A stretch of 27,681 bases of DNA from Bacillota bacterium (GTDB lineage: Bacteria; Bacillota; Clostridia; Christensenellales; UMGS416): contig JAEYYW010000091.1 in assembly GCA_023428265.1 (NCBI GenBank), forward strand, positions 1 through 27,681, given 5' to 3'. The number at the start of each line of letters is the position of its first letter. Position 1 is the stretch's first letter. The notes under the pieces were generated by a model. It saw only the letters and a program-made list of their open reading frames with translations, was not told where the DNA came from and did not search any database. Position numbers and translations under genes: made by a program. Positions 25,223-27,681 of the stretch are shown here, piece after piece.

Positions 25223-26777
25223 CACCTATGCCTTGTCTGTCCCCATCGCAGAGGATGTCGAAGCACTCCCTCATAAAACATGCCATTTCTTCAACCGCAG
25301 GAATCGTCACCGAATTTCCAAACTGCTTGTATTTCTGAACATCTGGCATGCCTTCTGGGAAGGAGAATCTTTCTGCACCGGTTTCATCTAAAAAGCCATA
25401 GTTTATGAAGCCCTGCAATTTACCCCATTCCGTAGGAGTCATCACACGGATACCTTGGTCGTTGAGCGGTGTTTTTTTGCCTTTGATTATCCTCCCGGCG
25501 ACTCCTTCACGGGGATCGCGAATTAGGTTGCGCTCTCTGCCAGAACCGCCCGTCGCTAAAATCGTATTGGCAATCGGGTGTTCAATTTCAGGCTCGTTGA
25601 TGACTCTGTACCCGAATCCGTATCCCCGTCCTTCCTGCCTCGCGCGGTGCCTGATAAGAGTTTCAAAATATCCGGAAGCCATGTAGTACTTTGGATCGAC
25701 ATTTTGCTCCAACAAACCGTTTAAGTCTACGTACAACTGTTGTTCCCGACTGTTTGGCAATTGTTCCGGTAGGAGTATCAATCTTTCTGGCTTGAAACGT
25801 TCTCTATCAAATCCGATTATGTATGTACGCGGTCGATTTTGCGGAACGCCAAACGCTCTGGAGTTCCGCACAAAATCCCTGGGCACATATTTCGGTGTAC
25901 CATCTTTGTCCAAAGTAACGCCGATTACTTTGTATTGCAGTTCTTTTTCCAGTGTTTTTATAATCAATTTAAAGGTTTCCCCTTTATCGCGGGTAACCAA
26001 ATGGTCGACGTTTTCAAGGAAGACTGCTGCAGGACGTGTACGCTTGATGATGTCAGCGATATGGAAGAAGATTTGTCCCTTTTCTTCATTTTCGAATCCC
26101 TCGCCGAGGCCGACACGACTGAAGGTCTGGCAAGGGAATCCGGCTAACAATATATCGTACTCAATTTGCTCAACGAGTGCTTTGAACGCATCTGTCGTTA
26201 AGTCATTTTGGGGGTTTACACCGAACAAATGCGTATATGTCTTGCAAGCATAATCGTCTACCTCAGCGGACAAAACCGTTCTTATGCCCATACCGAGCTC
26301 AAATCCTCGACGAATTCCGCCGATTCCGGCGCAGAGATCGATGACTCTAAACGGTTGAACCGGAGCAACTCTTAAGATAGCTTCGATTTCATCGACACAA
26401 GCGGTGACGTCTCTTATGATTTCTTTGCCCCAAAACCGCAAAACCTGCCAGCCGGCATCTCGTAACGTTTGAGTCACATAACCATCTCTGGCGATATTCT
26501 TTTCAATCTTGGGAATCCAAAATTGCTCGTGTCTCTTAAACTCTTTTTTTTGGCATTCCCAGTCATATCCGTGCCAAAACTCGGAATCGCAGAATATCGC
26601 AATTTTCCTGGCGGGGAATGCAATATCTGGGTTTCCTTCGACCAATGTATCGTTAGCGACAAAAGTGGTAATACCCCGACGAACCAATTCTTCGCGAAAA
26701 AGGGTTTCGATCTTTGTGTTACGGTCGCGTATGCGACTCATGTTATAGCTTATTTGTTCTTGTGTGCGCTGAGCCAC
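25209..26777 (-). CDS. drmMII: Vsr-type nuclease / cytosine-5 DNA methyltransferase fusion (DrmMII-like)
   Basis: A 522-aa fusion. Residues 1-135 form a Vsr-like very-short-patch nuclease: SRIRDRNTKIE (14-24), then GNPDIAFPARKIAIFCDSEFWHG (48-70, shown in part: NPD 49-51, FWHG 67-70), and GWQVLRFWGKEI (109-120). Residues 143-520 are a complete C5-methyltransferase: motif I DLCAGIGG (147-154), catalytic PCQ (215-217), ENV (255-257), QNRPR (313-317) and motif X FGNSV (486-490). The target-recognition region lies between about 325 and 450. It would methylate cytosine to protect self DNA. The start is GTG, with AAGGAGG upstream, and it is the first gene of the operon. Vsr normally nicks T:G mismatches left by methylcytosine deamination, so repair is an alternative to attack. 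Confidence 0.88.
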   Translation of the reverse strand: MAQRTQEQISYNMSRIRDRNTKIETLFREELVRRGITTFVANDTLVEGNPDIAFPARKIAIFCDSEFWHGYDWECQKKEFKRHEQFWIPKIEKNIARDGYVTQTLRDAGWQVLRFWGKEIIRDVTACVDEIEAILRVAPVQPFRVIDLCAGIGGIRRGFELGMGIRTVLSAEVDDYACKTYTHLFGVNPQNDLTTDAFKALVEQIEYDILLAGFPCQTFSRVGLGEGFENEEKGQIFFHIADIIKRTRPAAVFLENVDHLVTRDKGETFKLIIKTLEKELQYKVIGVTLDKDGTPKYVPRDFVRNSRAFGVPQNRPRTYIIGFDRERFKPERLILLPEQLPNSREQQLYVDLNGLLEQNVDPKYYMASGYFETLIRHRARQEGRGYGFGYRVINEPEIEHPIANTILATGGSGRERNLIRDPREGVAGRIIKGKKTPLNDQGIRVMTPTEWGKLQGFINYGFLDETGAERFSFPEGMPDVQKYKQFGNSVTIPAVEEMACFMRECFDILCDGDRQGIGDAGD

Positions 26778-26903
26778 AACGCGTCCTCCTTCATCAGTGA
26801 TGACTTATATCAAGCCAAAGTGAACATCCACATTATTCGGCCCAAATGATACGAGTCTATTGGGTTGCAGGTTTATGCAAACTCTTAGGCAATTGCTTTT
26901 ATT

Positions 26904-26932
26904 ATTATAAGGAATTATAAAATATTATACAA
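26904..26932 (-). promoter_or_regulatory. Predicted promoter of the DISARM-like operon
   Basis: On the minus strand TTGTAT (26927-26932), a 17-bp spacer and consensus TATAAT (26904-26909). Transcription would start near 26897, leaving a leader of about 120 nt before the GTG start at 26777. Confidence 0.65.
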
Positions 26933-26954
26933 CTCAAAATGTGTAATATATTGT

Positions 26955-26967
26955 GATCGGAACGATC
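26955..26967. promoter_or_regulatory. Small palindrome upstream of the operon promoter
   Basis: GATCG (26955-26959), GAA, CGATC (26963-26967), about 22 bp upstream of the -35 box. A possible operator; no regulator is encoded in the operon. Confidence 0.3.
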
Positions 26968-27003
26968 TTCACATTTTTATAGACCAACCCGGCTGACTCG
27001 AAT

Positions 27004-27073
27004 ATAAACGCTCCCCCATCGCTAGCTGTGTGTTATAGATAAACGCTCGCTCATCACCAGCTGCGTGTTATAG
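27004..27073. repeat. Two adjacent 35-bp imperfect direct repeats
   Basis: 27004-27038 and 27039-27073 both begin ATAAACGCTC and end GTGTTATAG, with a few differences between. A fragment resembling their ends precedes them (near 26975-26985). They lie 70-140 bp upstream of the DISARM promoter and within 210 bp of the island's right end. No gene is supported from 26778 to 27243. Confidence 0.6.
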
Positions 27074-27141
27074 ACAAAATAAGTAATCTACCAATACTAG
27101 GCGAATCGGCAATTAACAAAATGTTGGGGAACCATGGAACA

Positions 27142-27179
27142 TAAAAAAGAGACCCCCCTCATTTCACATATGAGGGGGG
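27142..27179 (-). terminator. Intrinsic terminator near the island's right end
   Basis: A 10-bp perfect stem (27170-27179 with 27153-27162, 7-nt loop) is followed on the minus strand by TCTCTTTTTT. It would stop transcripts coming from the hydrolase gene, whose own terminator was split by the island, before they reach the DISARM operon. Confidence 0.7.
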
Positions 27180-27209
27180 GAGACTGGTATGCTGGCAACT
27201 AAGTAGCTT

Positions 27210-27224
27210 AACTTAATGACATTG
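27210..27224 (-). repeat. Right terminal inverted repeat
   Basis: AACTTAATGACATTG, exact reverse complement of 12298-12312; followed directly by the second copy of the 10-bp direct repeat (27225-27234). Confidence 0.75.
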
Positions 27225-27243
27225 CGGTGGGCAACCCCTTTCT

Positions 27244-27681
27244 TCATAAATAATACGGCTGGTACAGTCCGTCTGCCTGCTCCCGGTGCACGCGGAGCCG
27301 CTTCGCCAGAAACTCCCCGATGTGCCCCACGGCGTGCCGCGCCTCCGGCAAAATCGCCGTGAGCGCCTGGAACACATGCCAGAGCTCCGGCCACACCTGC
27401 AGCGTGGCCTCCACCCCGGCCTCGCGGGCCCTTTGCGCCAGCGTGACCGAGTCGCTCAGCAGCACCTCCAGCTCGCCGGTCTGTATGAACAGCGGCGGCA
27501 GCCCTGCCATGCTCCGCTCCAGCAGGCAGACGCGGTCACGGTCCGGCTCATTGCCGAAATATTGCCGGCCATCGGCCATCAGGCTCACCAGATCGATGGA
27601 GGGATCGTCGTCCTGCATGCTCACATGGGTCTCGCCGGCATAATCCACCACATCCAGCCAGGGGGAAAGCAGCACGGCGGC
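27244..27681 (-). CDS. Alpha/beta hydrolase, HSL (esterase/lipase) family, C-terminal part
   Basis: The last 146 residues of a protein that runs off the window. SPWLDVVDYAGE, then PPLFIQTGELEVLLSDSVTLA, and VWPELWHVFQ match the C-terminal half of hormone-sensitive-lipase-like esterases. The acid of the catalytic triad is expected in the GELEVLLSD block and the His in LWHVF; the nucleophile Ser and the HGG oxyanion motif lie beyond the window. Such enzymes hydrolyse short acyl esters in the cytoplasm. The GC-rich codon use is like the left flank and unlike the island. Its stop codon lies 10 bp from the island's duplicated target, so the insertion removed its terminator but not its coding sequence. 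Confidence 0.85.
   Translation of the reverse strand, partial: AAVLLSPWLDVVDYAGETHVSMQDDDPSIDLVSLMADGRQYFGNEPDRDRVCLLERSMAGLPPLFIQTGELEVLLSDSVTLAQRAREAGVEATLQVWPELWHVFQALTAILPEARHAVGHIGEFLAKRLRVHREQADGLYQPYYL

Larger units (their letters stand above)
12298..27224. mobile_element. 14.9-kb transposed island with 15-bp terminal inverted repeats
   Basis: The left end CAATGTCATTAAGTT (12298-12312) is the exact reverse complement of the right end at 27210-27224. Immediately outside is the direct repeat CGGTGGGCAA on both sides (12288-12297 and 27225-27234). The 10-bp duplication fits IS4-family elements (typically 9-13 bp), and a decayed IS4-type transposase lies at the left end. Removing the island and one repeat rebuilds a perfect terminator hairpin. 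The cargo is an HD gene, an RHH gene, a DISARM-like operon, an HNH nuclease gene and a DUF6236-like gene, all visibly lower in GC than the flanks. It may be a composite transposon whose right IS has been reduced to its end. Confidence 0.78.

Noticed and set aside
15154..26777. BREX, Dpd or an ordinary restriction-modification system
   Set aside because: No pglZ/brxC, no queuosine-like dpdA genes, and no separate restriction enzyme matching a simple type II layout; the DUF1998 protein with the large helicase fits DISARM better.
27004..27073. CRISPR array
   Set aside because: The two 35-bp units abut with no spacer and no cas genes are present.

Overview
The window looks like a chromosome segment of a GC-rich member of the Bacillota (Clostridia-like): strong AGGAGG-type ribosome binding sites, consensus sigma-A promoters, compact operons with ATGA overlaps, and an oxygen/iron-handling set (bacteriohemerythrin, SodC-like protein) typical of anaerobes. 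The taxon is inferred from style only; there is no rRNA or other marker gene.

Positions 1-12,287 are ordinary GC-rich chromosome. In order: comB (minus); a flavin-reductase-like protein overlapping corA, then a HAD hydrolase (plus); two tandem GNAT acetyltransferases behind a leader that ends in an intrinsic terminator (minus); bacteriohemerythrin (plus); a SodC-like protein, a URO-D-like protein and an L,D-transpeptidase lipoprotein (minus); ppa (plus); a YhhN/lysoplasmalogenase gene (minus); and an autoregulated toxin-antitoxin pair (plus). Just downstream of comB and of ppa, in the sense of each gene, lies a copy of a roughly 155-nt element. The two copies differ by several compensatory base-pair changes, so this is probably a structured RNA. 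A half copy follows the YhhN gene.

Positions 12,298-27,224 are a lower-GC island. It is bracketed by 15-bp terminal inverted repeats and a perfect 10-bp direct repeat. Deleting the island and one direct repeat restores a perfect 12-bp bidirectional terminator hairpin between the toxin gene and a convergent alpha/beta-hydrolase gene, so the island entered as one transposition unit. Its left end holds a decayed IS4-family transposase. Next come an HD-domain gene and a divergent ribbon-helix-helix gene sharing an operator region.

The main cargo is a leftward operon that I read as a class 2 DISARM anti-phage system: a cytosine-5 methyltransferase fused to an N-terminal Vsr-type nuclease (drmMII), drmE, drmA helicase and drmB (DUF1998), all overlapping. 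No drmC (phospholipase D) gene is present. In its place are an McrA-like HNH endonuclease gene with two single-base frameshifts and a DUF6236-like gene with C-terminal membrane segments. In DISARM the methyltransferase marks self DNA and the DrmA-DrmB complex acts against unmodified incoming DNA; the Vsr and HNH parts would be extra nuclease functions in this variant.

After 27,243 the GC-rich chromosome resumes with a partial hydrolase gene.
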